Source: Artemia franciscana (lineage: Eukaryota > Arthropoda > Branchiopoda > Anostraca > Artemiidae). From it: a stretch of DNA of 64,000 nt. Positions 36,965-47,636 of this stretch are shown in pieces. Each line of letters begins with the position of its first letter. Within the stretch, counting starts at the first letter, position 1. The notes under the pieces were generated by a model. The model was not told where the DNA came from and did not search any database. It saw only the letters and a list, made by a program, of their open reading frames with translations. The stretch lies in assembly GCF_032884065.1 (NCBI RefSeq), contig NC_088867.1, positions 47,866,857 through 47,930,856 of the forward strand, given 5' to 3'. Made by a program: the position numbers and the translations under genes.

Positions 36965-37322
36965 CGAAGGTAAAACAGTTCAAAATAGGGATCATACCTT
37001 CTTAGATCTAAAATTGTTTAACTGGATATTTCTAACACATATACAGTGTTCATCATCAGCAGTAAATCTCTTAACAGTGAATAGATATAAAATTATTTAA
37101 CTGGATATTTCGAACTCATATACAGTGTTCATCATCAGCAGTAGAACTGGTGATGCAGTTCATCACCAGCAGTTTTACTGCTGATGATGAACACTGTATA
37201 TGTGTTCGAAATATTCAGTTAAATTATTTTATATCTATTCACTGTCAATAAAAAGGTATCATCCCTATTTTGAACTGTTTTACTTTCATCATGGAAAGGC
37301 AGTGTGGTCTTCGAAGTTATCT
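36965..37322. mobile_element. PLE-derived inverted element, non-coding copy
   Basis: Inverted arms share GTAAAACAGTTCAAAATAGG, TATTGACAGTGAATAGATAT-like and ACATATACAGTGTTCATCAT blocks. The left arm holds an extra partial copy of its inner part. The right arm ends in GGCAGTGTGGTCTTCGAAG. The element is flanked by an 11-bp direct repeat (36954-36964 and 37323-37333). The same arms enclose a GIY-YIG coding fragment at 58627-59528, which ties this family to Penelope-like elements. Confidence 0.8.
37181..37235 (+). ncRNA. Hammerhead-ribozyme-like core
   Basis: CTGATGA (37181-37187) is followed, after one extra T, by a perfect 6-bp helix GAACAC/GTGTTC with loop TGTATAT. GAAA follows (37208-37211), then ATAT and ATAT (37211-37214 and 37231-37234), which could form helix III, then C at 37235 as the cleavage residue. 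These are the conserved hammerhead core elements in the right order. Helix I is not evident and the bulged T is unusual, so activity is uncertain. PLEs are known to carry hammerhead motifs in their terminal repeats. Confidence 0.45.
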
Positions 37323-37344
37323 ATAAAAAATAGATTATACAAAG

Positions 37345-37610
37345 GGCCAACATCGTTCTTCACTTTGTCAGCGCTATTGCGCTTACTATGATAGAGCCAT
37401 TCCACCAGTTATAAGAAAATACATATGTTTTACATGAAGATTCGAAGGACATTTGTATGGCCCTAAAAAGAGCATAAAAGGATAAAAATTCAAAGGAATC
37501 TATTTCCTTACCAAGAAAAAAAATATTTTGACGCTTCATGGCGCAATATCACTACCTAAAACCCTGCATTATTGCGAAACTTGATAGAGAATCTCTGTTA
37601 AGACTATTAG
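37345..37610 (+). repeat. Direct repeat, copy 2 of 2
   Basis: Counterpart of 35520-35790: CCAACATCGTTCTTCAC, GCCATTCCACCAGTTATAAG, TTTCCTTACCAAGAAA and TGGCGCAATATCAC occur in the same order. Confidence 0.75.
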
Positions 37611-38880
37611 CGTTGCTTCTTTGTGGTAAAACATATTGTGGAAAATTTTAAATAGATTCTCCACGTCAAGCATGCCTCTCCCACTATTTATAGAGTTCCG
37701 GTTATTTCGTTATTGCAGCGCTGATCAGAAGTTAGCATTGGCCAATTTCGTATTTTCTAAAATTTAATCCAAAACTCCCTTTTACCAATCCAGGATACAC
37801 CACTCAGTCAAGACATAAGCCATACTTGTGAGATGGAACAAAAGCGAACCATTTCATCGGCTCATCCCCTTTCTTTGTTCTTTCACAATCGTAAACAATT
37901 ACCATATTTCAAAGTTGATTGAGCAGCTGTGAACTATACAACGGATCACTTAAGCAAAGGAAATGAGAAGAGCTTTTAAACGCGCCAAGACTCAAGGTGA
38001 CAGATATTTATTTTTCTACAGCGGGGAGGAGTTATAAGGATATTGATTTAAAATGAACTAGTTGCTTTTGTCTAAGCTCTTAAGGTTAATTCTCGAACAG
38101 CAGTGACTCGCAACAGAAAGGTGAAACAGGATAAATTACGGATATCATAGAAAACTTTGGGAGACTTTCAATAGAAAACTTGCATAACTTACATCCCAGG
38201 CAGGGGTTTTGTCATTACAGAATGCATAATTATTTTCTCTTTGGACTATTTTGAACATATTGGCTATCTCAAAATTGTGATCAGATGCATTTAGGCGAAA
38301 AGGGTGTGAGGAGGGGGCGGCTGTACTTTTTTACTGCTAAAAAGGCGACTAGAAGTTCTGAAACGACCATAAATTAGAGCCCTTGCCCTGGGGGCTGTGG
38401 GGGCTTTATCAGCCCCTGAGTTATTGTTATTTGACTTTTACATTACTTTGAACAGCACGACTATCTTGAAATGTTTACCTGATAAATTTCGGAAAAGGCA
38501 AGAGGGGGGCTGGATTCCCTCCATTCACTTTTGACTCATTAAAAGGGGCGTTATATTTTGGATTTCCAATTAAATAAGCCCTCTTCCAGTTGTCTACGAT
38601 AACATTAACATCATGAAGCTGCGTAAGGGTGTTCTTGAAAGAAAAATGCAATATCTATGTTCATTAATAAATAAAAATATCATTTGAAGTAAAATGTAGT
38701 GTTTGAAAAGATCTTCATCTTCATATTTAAGATAACGAATGAGCCCATGCATCGGAGGGTTATAACCATAAATGACGTCATACTGGAAATGAAATCATGA
38801 GACATGTAGACAACGTGACATCATTTGCAATGATGTCATATACCAATATTAAAGGATGACAAGTAAAGTTGCTTAGTCAA
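37611..38880. repeat. Repeat-derived sequence, no gene
   Basis: 38220-38640 holds two more degenerate units of the 35790-36960 type. The rest shows no clear feature. Confidence 0.5.
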
Positions 38881-38883
38881 ACA

Positions 38884-39450
38884 TTCGTGGATACGAACTG
38901 TATTTAAGGAACGATCCGACTCAATAGTAAACAAAACTCTAAAAATGGAATTTTGATACAAGCAGATATATCAAAAGAATTGGCTTAGGCTGCTAATTTG
39001 AAATATGTAAGTTTAGTTTTACCCATCAAAGGCTATAAACCTGAGGTAAATCTATCCTTATTTCTGAAAAAAGGGAGAAAGTCATAGTACATTAAAGAAA
39101 ATGATACCATCGAATTTAACATATCAGAAAACCCTGTTATATAGGCTTATAGCTTTTATCGGCAAATAACAGAATTTTGTATTTTTTGTAAGAGAAAAAG
39201 GTCTTGCATGCGTGTTTATTTGTTTTTTTATGTTATTGCAGGGATGATGGTACCCATAGATCCTAAATTATCGAGAGATGACTAATTCGAACAGAAACCT
39301 AAAGTTCTAGGGCCCTTTATAAGTGACCAAAAAGAACTGAGGGAAACTAGGCCCCCTCCCAACCCCCTTTTCTCAATATCGTACGATCGGAATTGTTCCC
39401 TTCCAATGGGAAGGGAAGTTTCCAGGGGTTGAGTATTTCTGAGGCAATTT
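38884..39450 (+). repeat. Diverged copy of the modular repeat (first half)
   Basis: CTCAATAGTAAACAAAACTC, ATATATCAAAAGAATTGG, GCGTGTTTATTTGTTTTTTT, CTAAAGTTCTAGGGCCCTTT and CTAGGCCCCCTCCCAACCCC occur in the order of 56470-56950. Confidence 0.75.
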
Positions 39451-40500
39451 TAAACTGGGGAAGTTGCAAGAATTCCTTTACAAAATCCTTCTCATGTCTT
39501 GGTTTCTCTGTACCGACTAAATTTTACACGTGGAGATCTTAAGGGCAATTGCCAGGGTATTTTCACCAGGTATGCCTTTTTTGATAACCTGTAAATTCAT
39601 ATGCTTCTTAGAATTTCTACCTTACTACTCTTAGTGTTACAAGCAGGGGTGGAGGGGTGGATCCAAAATTTCTTTTAGAGAGGGGGCGCCTATTAGGTTA
39701 CTTCGATAATCTTACGAACAAAGCAATATCTTCAATTAAAAGGAATCCTCTACAATTATGTGTCGTAAATTGGCAGCGGAAATGGTCGTAAATATAATCT
39801 AAAGTCTGGTGAGGGTTAAAGTTCTAATACATCTGTTGAAATTAAAATTGTGCAAAACTATTGATAACAAATAATAATTTATAAAAACCGCCCCACCATA
39901 TAAAAAAATAAAAAGCTGTTCACAATTAAAAAAAAAAAAATGATATTTAATATTCTCTGAATATTTTCTGCTTTTGCACCTCTGACCGCTATAGCGAGTG
40001 AGTTAAGCTTTTTATTATAAAAGTAAAGATTGGCCTTAAACCATCTTTTGGGGTCATGCACTATATGTGATAATTTGTATAGGTTCAACCATTTAGAATG
40101 TCGCTTAACTTAATGGGATCGCTTAGTAACTATGATAGTAATGAAGAGTTGAAAATGAGGATAAAAATACAACTTGAGGATATTCGTAAAATATACATTA
40201 AACATTAAATACTAGTTCTTTTGGGGGTGTAGCAAGAAGAACTGAACGAAGAGATAGAAATGGATAGAACAAATTTAAAACGAGGGTTTCAAGTATTAGC
40301 AATAAAGCATTAACTTACTACTGTTTCGTTTTAAAAATACTCTTTTAATAAACTAAGGTGAGAAATTCTGAAGTAATATTGTAGTTGCATTCCATTTTAA
40401 TGGTTAACTCAATTTGTGTAAATTTCCATTTTGTATCAACATTTTATTAGTGTATGTTTGAAAAAAAATCGATCCGTTTTACTGATGAAAACTGAGGATT
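39451..40500. other. No gene recognised
   Basis: AT-rich sequence. CAGGGGTGGAGGGGTGGATCC near 39645 looks like a DNA-transposon terminus, without a visible partner. Confidence 0.35.
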
Positions 40501-41049
40501 CAAAGACCTATCTATGGGTGTGTTCCAGCTGACGGTTTTTCAGTAACTGCAGTAACTGCGCGGTAACTGCCCATTTCTAACTGCGGTAGAGCCAGTGGGA
40601 ACGGCACAGTAAGCTGACTAGCAATAGCGTCATTTTCGAATTAAATGCATGTGTTTAAATTTAAGGGACAGTATGATGCTGATTAGTATAATTTTTTTTA
40701 TTCTTCTGTTTCAGAGCATTTAGAGAGGTTCTAAGCCAACCATGGGCATTTGGCTGTCACAAATGATTTTGCTCAAATGAGCTGGTGAAAAGTAAATAGA
40801 TCATATACTTTTTCTCTTTTTTTATTATTTGAAGACTAGAATATCACATAACTAAGCATTCAAATAGCTTGATTGTATCTTAAGCATATACAATCCCTGA
40901 TGGAGTTTTGTTGATACCTGTCTTAAATTGATTTGTCTAAATAAAATGGGCCTATAGCATTTACAGGATAGTAGTGGGACAACTAGCAAGTTTTTTTTCA
41001 ATATTCTACTTTTTTAAAAATAATTATTGTTCTCTGGTCAAATTTTTGT

Positions 41050-41300
41050 TCCTTGCTAAGTGGTAGAAACTCTGGGCTGGAATACTTTGTCCAAGGGGTA
41101 CAGGTTTAATTCCTGGCATTGTCAGTTTATTTTGTTTTGGATAGGGGTTGGTGATATGACTAACCTCAGCTAGAATTGGCCTAACTTTAAATGAGTACAG
41201 ATGGAAATCTAGGGACAGTAAGAAGGAAGGGCATGCAAGAGCATAGGCTGGCTGGTCCCTACCTTCCTATTGCACTACCTGGCTAAAGGACCACCAGGTC
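41050..41300 (+). mobile_element. tRNA-derived SINE candidate
   Basis: GCTAAGTGGTAGAAAC (about 41056) fits a pol III A box and GGTTTAATTCCTGG (about 41104) fits a B box (GGTTCRANNCC with one change), about 45 bp apart as in tRNA genes. The sequence between does not fold into a good tRNA, and a unique tail follows, so a SINE head is more likely than a tRNA gene. No target-site duplication was found. Confidence 0.45.
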
Positions 41301-42289
41301 CTTTACTGGCCTACTGACTTAGTCATAGAAACTTCCTTTCAAACCCATTAAATATAAGTAAAAATGAAGAATACCAGTATGATGGCCCTTCTATTTCCCT
41401 GAAATGTGGATGTATGGACAAGAGTGTGGGTTGTGAGAGATAGCTTGTGAATGTAATTGGGATGAATATTCTGCAAGATTAAAAAAATTTATGACTGTTG
41501 CTCAGGTTGGCAACTGAACACAGAAGTATAATTTTGTTGTTTGTTTTTCTTTGTGACTATCATGCTTATTTAATGTCCAGTATTTTAAAGTTAATCTTCT
41601 TTAATTTATCTTTAATTGCTATGGCCCTAGGGCTTAAATACAATAAAACCTACTTATATCCATTGATTTTCTTTAAATAGATAGTAGCTCTATGTTTCCT
41701 AGCTTCAGTAAATTTAAATGTAATTGTGAGACCAGGGATTACAAAGTAGGTGAAAACTTGCAAATGAACCTCTGGTATCAATAAAAATTTGTAAGAAATG
41801 GATATCAATTTAAAGATTTAAAAAACTGTTAGAAAACAAAGAAGACAAATGAATAAACAAAAGTACCCCTTTATAACCACTTAATGAATTGTCACAAATA
41901 TAGGTCACCCTTAAGATTGAAATGAACAAAGCTTCAATTATGAATCCATTTTCCTTTAAACAGACTGAAGGGGCAAACCTCCAAGCTTTGACAAATTCAA
42001 TCTCACTTTTGGGCATTCTCACCTTTCCTTTTCAAAGCAAACTTTCTTTGGATGTTTCCCATCCAACTAAAAACAACACAGACAGCATCAGGTACAAGTG
42101 ACCTTCTACTTAGCCTACAATGTGCAAATATATAGCCAAAATTATGTAGTTCCAATGTATTCTGTCACCTGTTACCTTTTCCCCCATTCTTGCTTTGTTT
42201 ACAGTTGCTTCAATTAACAGGGAGTTAAAAGTTGAGGGATAGATTGGCAGAATCAATGGGAAACATGTAACTTCAGCTATAAATATTTT

Positions 42290-42472
42290 TGAAGGTCATC
42301 AAAGATCAAGGCCCTCTAAAGCAAGAATGAGTAGAGATGTGTATGGGCTAAAGATATACAGGCTAAAGGACATACTTTAGCCTGTAGACCCATCCCTGAA
42401 AGTTTCATTTTCCTAACCTAACCCATTTCAGTGATAGCAAGAAGTCAATCAACTAGAATTTTACTGGATAAA
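42290..42472. repeat. Single arm of the foldback family
   Basis: GGCCCTCTAAAG, ACATACTTTAGCCTGTAGAC, TGAAAGTTTCATTTTCCTAA and CTAGAATTTTACT match the right arm at 20768-20918. The partner arm is absent. Confidence 0.75.
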
Positions 42473-44289
42473 ATTACCATCCTTTGGAATAGTCCCTGAA
42501 TAGTCTACCCTATCCTACTTCTTCAATAGGATTAAAGACAGTCTCAGAATAATGATTTGGCAGCCCATAAATCCTCAACTTATCTGTAATACTTCATCTA
42601 GGCCTGTTTACAGAGCCTAAAAGGAGTTAATGCTTAAAATGCTACCATTTGGCAATTTCATGGAGCCTCAATGTTACCTGGAAGAAGTCAATCCTTAGAA
42701 TGATTCCAAATGGCAATTTAAGGTAATAATTATGCCTGGATATGCCAGAAAACATGGAAATCTTTATATTAAATAATAAGTTTTTCATTGATTTAACCTA
42801 CTTGCTAATAGATAGCCTACTACTCAGGGTGTCCTTTAATGTGATCCCAAAATATGGTGATTTACTAACCTGGCTCAGATCCCTCTTTCTTTTGCAAAAT
42901 CACTGTCCCACCTTCTTTCAAGCAAATAACTTCATATTCCATTTTTGCCCATATTTATTTTTTGTTGAATGAGATTTTTATTGAAGAAGGTGAATTATGT
43001 ACTTACTGCGCTAACCATTCTTTTGAGCACGGTAAGAAAATCACTTACTGCGGTTACTGCCGGCAGTAACTATTCTCGTTCCCAGTGGGTTGGGCAGTAA
43101 CCATTTTCCCGCTAGGAACGGAAATAGTAACCATTCGGTTACTACAGTAAGTCCCTGGAACACACCCTATACCAGCTAGATAAAAAAACATAATTATTTG
43201 CCTTCTTTTATAAAAATTTTTTCGAAAAATCTATTCCTCCTAAATGATTAGTGAGACACTTCCCAATTTTCAAATTGAAAGTCTAATTAAATACATCTGA
43301 TCTATTTCTGACAGAAATGAATGCTAGGCCTATTGTTCAAAGCTCAGTTGATTTCTGATCCTAAAGGTAAGTTGACCTTTTGGTTGGGATAGCCTATTCA
43401 ATTATACGTTAATGGATGAATTTTTGGCTGGAATTTGAAAAACCAGGGTTCATGTTTGTTTTCATCTCACTTTTAATTTGGGGTATAGGCTAGTAAGGAA
43501 TGCATTATTTTTGGTAAAATTCTTGTTAATTGAATTCTTCCTATCTTGGAAAGGGTTTCGGCTAGGAAAATGAAACTTTCAGAGATGGGTCTACAGGCTA
43601 AAGTATGTCCCGGGAAGGTATTTTAAAGTATCCAACTCCAATTCTTATCCCTCTAGAGGGCCTTGAAATTTGCCTACATGACAGGTCTATTACCTGCTGA
43701 AATTTTGATGAAACAACATTTTACCCTAAATTTCAGTTACAAGCCTAGCTGCTTTTTCTCTGCCTTTAGGGCAAAATTCTAGTCCATTGACTTCTTGCTA
43801 TCTTGGAAAGTTGTTTGGCTAGTGAATTGAAACTTTTTGGGATGTGTCTACAGGCTAAAATATATCCCAGGAAGTTATTTTGAGGTCCCTAACTAAACCT
43901 CTTCCCCCTCATCTATATAATGCAGCTTTTTTACATTACAGCTTATATTTTGGTCAAATTTGATCTTATATTACTTTCAAAAGTGTAAATCCTTGCTTAC
44001 CTTAGAACAATTCAACTTTTCACTTTTTTTAAGCTACTATATTCCATAATTAAATCACCTGCATTGAAGTACAATTATTACCTTTTATGGTATAGTTAAT
44101 ACTAGAATGTGGGCATTTAAAGGAACCCTTTGGTCAAGTTGAGATAACCATGTTTTATCTATAGGCCTTTAAACAGGGATGACTTAAGGGGTCCCTCACT
44201 CAAAATTATGATTAGTTGCTACAATTGGGTACAGCTTATGTTATATGTATGTCAATAAAATCTATTTTGTAAATTATAACAGCATAGAG

Positions 44290-44690
44290 GAAGTCAATTT
44301 CTTCAAGAAGGCCCAATAATGACTCTTAGAAACCAGAAGAGAGGCAAAACAGAATTTTAGTGGGAAAAATAAGCAGAAGTCCTAAATACATGATTGACAT
44401 AACCATAATGGATACACTCTTTGGGGAAGTTTGGGGAGGGGGTAATACAAAAAAGGGAAAAAGATGCAAAGGGGTGATCAGATCTTGATGAAGTATGATA
44501 TTTAAAAGGATCTTGTGCTTCAGAGCTCTTATTTTAAATCTCAACCAGATCCAGTGACATTGAGGAGAGCTGGATAGAGAAACCAGAAATCTTGGAACCT
44601 GTGAAAATTGAGGTATCTTTATCTTGCAAATGGGTGGTCAGATCTTAATGAAACTTGATATATAGAAATATCTTATGTCTGAGATGCTTA
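44290..44690 (+). repeat. Fragment of the ~280-bp hairpin-array repeat
   Basis: Contains AAGTCCTAAATACATGATTG, CAGAGCTCTTATTTTAAATC and GGTCAGATCTTAATGAAAC, in the order of the 1660-2610 array. Confidence 0.75.
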
Positions 44691-44699
44691 ATACAGATG

Positions 44700-44945
44700 C
44701 TTACTCATAAATTACTCCTTATATGAAAGGGGTTTTTCCTCCTCAATGCCCTTCTTTTTATGCTAAAGTTTGACTCTCTCTGTTATGGCAACTTTACTTT
44801 TTAAAACAGTAAATTTTTAGTGTAAAGAGTGGGGTGTTGAGGAGGAAAAGGCCCTTTCATATACAGAGTAATTTCTGTTTATTTTAAGTTTTAATATTGC
44901 TCCTTACTTTCAGTTAAATACACTTGTTTTTTTCTTATTTAATTT
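44700..44945. repeat. Foldback module
   Basis: Inverted arms around AACAGTAAATTTTTAG share TATATGAAAGGGGTTTTTCC and AAGGCCCTTTCATATA blocks. It is a diverged copy of 57840-58112. Confidence 0.75.
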
Positions 44946-46322
44946 GTACAATAGTTTTATAAATATATATTTAAAATTGGCAAAATAAACCAAAAATAAG
45001 CCCTTAACAAACATCAATTACACCACACCTATCCAAAAAAGAAGTTTTACAAAGAAAAGTAAAGAACTATATTAAACTTAAGACAAGCATCATCACATTC
45101 TTGTGATATTTGAAGCTCAATGTTTTGTGAGAAACTAGGAAAGGAAAAGATATAAATAATGAAAAAAATCAAATAGTTGAGAAAATGAGAAGTTTCCCAA
45201 CTTAAACACTTTAGATGAAACAATTCAAAACATTGTTATCTCAATTTGACCAAAGGGCTCCTTTAAATGCCCACATTCCAGTCTTAACTATACCATAAAA
45301 GGTAATAATTGTATGTCAATGCAGGTGATCTAATTATGGAATATAGTAGCTTAAAAAACAGTGAAAAGTTGAATTTTTCTAAGGTAAGCAAGGATTTACA
45401 CTTTTAATAGTAATATAGGATCAAATTTGACCAAAATATAAGCTGTAATGCACAAAAATCTGGATTATATAGAGGAGGGGGGAAGGGGTATAGTTAGTGA
45501 CCTCAAAATAATTTTCCAGGATATACTTTAGCCTGTAGACACATTCCTGAAAGTTTTTAATTCACTAGCCAGACAACATTCCAAGATAGAAAGAAGTCAA
45601 TGGACTAGAATTTTACTGCCTTTAGTTCTAAAATGAATTTCTGTTATTTGAGCAGATTTTTGAGCCATATCAATGTTTTTTTTTTCAAAATTTAGGAAAT
45701 ATATTTGCATATCTTTAAAACCTTATAAAATTGACTTGAGCAAAGTTATGAAGCTTAAAACAATTTTGTTGTACTTCAATTAAGCAGAAGATCTGTTTGC
45801 AAGGTTTCACTTATATAACACACATATTTTTAAAGGTCATCAAAGGTCAGGGCCCTCTAAAGGGAAAAGGAGTGGAGGTAGTTGCTTCAAAATACCTTCC
45901 TAGGACATCCTTCAGTCTGTAGTTTCCCTGAAAGTTTTATTTTCCTATCCTAAACCCTTTCTGAGATAGCAAGAACTCAATTAACTAGAATTTTACCTTA
46001 TTTTTTCCACCTTTGAAAAGACAGAGGATTATATCATAGGCCAATTTTATATGAATTTGGGCTAATTCAAACTGAATTATTGCTAATTTATCTAAGACTA
46101 CAATTTTTATTTCCATCAAACAAATTTCTGCTGTTTTTTTTGAAGAAAAAAAAAATACAATATTAGGTTAAGCTGCAGATTAGCTTCCCCTGATAATCTT
46201 ACTTTGGTAGACTCCTAGTTTTGCTCTGTTTTGCTATCTTGTACAAGGTTTAAGTTAGGAAAACAAAACTTCTCCCACCAGAGGGCAGTGACCTTTTTAA
46301 AAATATTTGCATCATAAAAGTG

Positions 46323-47285
46323 GGTTAAATTTGGTCAATGTTGATATTACCTAAACAATTGTTTTTGGTCATAAAAGTATTTTTAATATCTGCATTTTGA
46401 CTTTTGGAACATCTTTTCTCTCTTGCAAAACTACCGCAAACTCACCATTATTGAGTTATTATATATTTCCACATTAGGGGCAGAGGGGTAAAGCATAGCA
46501 TATATTAAACACAGCAATGGTTAGTTTACATATTTAATATATGCTTTGCTTTACCCCCACGCCCCTAATGTGCAAATATATAGCCCAAATTTGTTTCTAA
46601 ACTATTACAGGTTCACAATTTCAAATATCCAATCAATGAAAATGGCAATGTTTGCAATTCTATATGTATAACTACAAGAATATTTGGGCTGGAATAACTT
46701 CATAACGGTGAGTTTGCAGTAGTTTTGCAAGAGAGAAAAGCTGTTCCAAAAGTCAAAATGCATATTAACAATAGTTTCATGACCCCAAACAATGATTCAG
46801 GTAATATCAAAATTGACCTAAATTCTAGTTAATTGACTTCTTGGTATCTTGGAAAGGGTTCAGGTTAGGAAAATGAAACTTTCAGGAATGAGTCCACAGC
46901 CTAAAGTATATTCTGGGAGGTATTTTGGAGTACCTACCTCCACTCTTTCTCTCTCTGCTGGGCCCTGACCTTTGATGACCTTTAAAAATATGTGTGTTAT
47001 AAAAGTGAAACCTTGCAAAATAGATCTTCGGCTTAATTAAAGTGCAGCAAAATTGTTTTCAGCGTCATAACTTCCCTCAATCCCATTTTATAAGGTTTTA
47101 AAGATATGCAAAACAATTCCTAAATAAAAAACAAAACAAAAAAAACATTGATATGGCTCAAAATTCTACTCAAATAACAGTAATTGCATTTTCAGAACTA
47201 AAGGCAGAGGAAAAGCAACTAGTATCATTTTCCTTGCCAATACCCTTTCTGAGATAGCAAGAAGTCAATTAACTAGAATTTTACC
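46323..47285. mobile_element. Foldback element nested in 46243-52470
   Basis: TAAAAGTG lies immediately on both sides (46315-46322 and 47286-47293). The element starts GGTTAAATTTGG and ends CTAGAATTTTACC. Its left half is a palindrome (46323-46825) with an inner one around 46468-46570 (ATTAGGGGCAGAGGGGTAAA and its reverse). Its right half (46820-47285) is a collinear family member with an internal deletion. Confidence 0.8.
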
Positions 47286-47366
47286 TAAAAGTGAAATCTT
47301 GCAAAATAAATATCCTGTATATACAAGTTAAAACAAAACTGTTTTACTTCACAGCTTTGGTTTATC

Positions 47367-47378
47367 CTAATTTATGAG
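47367..47378. repeat. Target-site duplication of PLE-derived element, left
   Basis: CTAATTTATGAG, identical to 52261-52272. Confidence 0.85.
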
Positions 47379-47636
47379 TAAATAACTTCGAAGACCACAC
47401 TGCCTTTCCATGACGAAAGTAAAACAGTTCAAAATAGGGATGATACCTTTTTATTGACAGTGAATAGGTATAAAATGAGTTTGGTTCTAGCCTTTGAACT
47501 GTGAACAACTACCTGGTTAGGATAATATTGTACATGATTTATACAGATTGGTGAAAATCGTGTTAAGAGTCTCGAGTGAAGAACTATATCCCTTGCCATG
47601 AAAAGATTTTGCTAGTGTTTTATTCTGATTCTAACA

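Larger units (their letters stand above)
40516..43167. mobile_element. Harbinger-like non-autonomous element, 2.65 kb
   Basis: GGGTGTGTTCCAG at 40516-40528 has its exact reverse complement at 43155-43167, a 13-bp perfect TIR. TAT flanks both ends (40513-40515 and 43168-43170), a 3-bp target-site duplication as in PIF/Harbinger, where TWA is usual. The first 110 bp hold several GGTAACTGC/CAGTAACTGC motifs and the last 170 bp hold the same motif in both orientations, so the subterminal regions share a repeated signal. The interior contains a SINE-like unit and one arm of the foldback family, with no transposase. Confidence 0.75.
43770..45617. mobile_element. Larger foldback element nested in 43513-45997
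   Basis: Termini are GGCAAAATTCTAG and CTAGAATTTTACT. GCCTTTAG lies on both sides (43762-43769 and 45618-45625), and with the adjacent T the match is 9 bp. The arms are long: 43771-44165 and about 45222-45616 are inverted copies, with ACTATACCATAAAAGG- and AATGCCCACATTC-type blocks near their inner ends. The centre holds a hairpin-array fragment (44290-44690) and a foldback module (44700-44945). Confidence 0.85.
43513..45997. mobile_element. Foldback element interrupted by a relative
   Basis: It begins GGTAAAATTCTTGTTAATTG (43513) and ends in CAATTAACTAGAATTTTACC (45997). The 8 bases TTATTTTT lie on both sides (43505-43512 and 45998-46005). Removing 43770-45617 and one copy of the octamer restores a ~630-bp element collinear with 20291-20918, reading through CTCTGCCTTTAGTTCT where the solo copy has CTCTGCCATTAGTTCT. 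Confidence 0.85.

Noticed and set aside
39645-39665. CAGGGGTGGAGGGGTGGATCC as a hAT terminus paired with 782-795
   Set aside because: The two differ in sequence, are 39 kb apart and share no flanking duplication.
41050-41125. Possible functional tRNA gene
   Set aside because: Boxes A and B are present but no cloverleaf with paired acceptor stem can be drawn, so a SINE head is the better reading.
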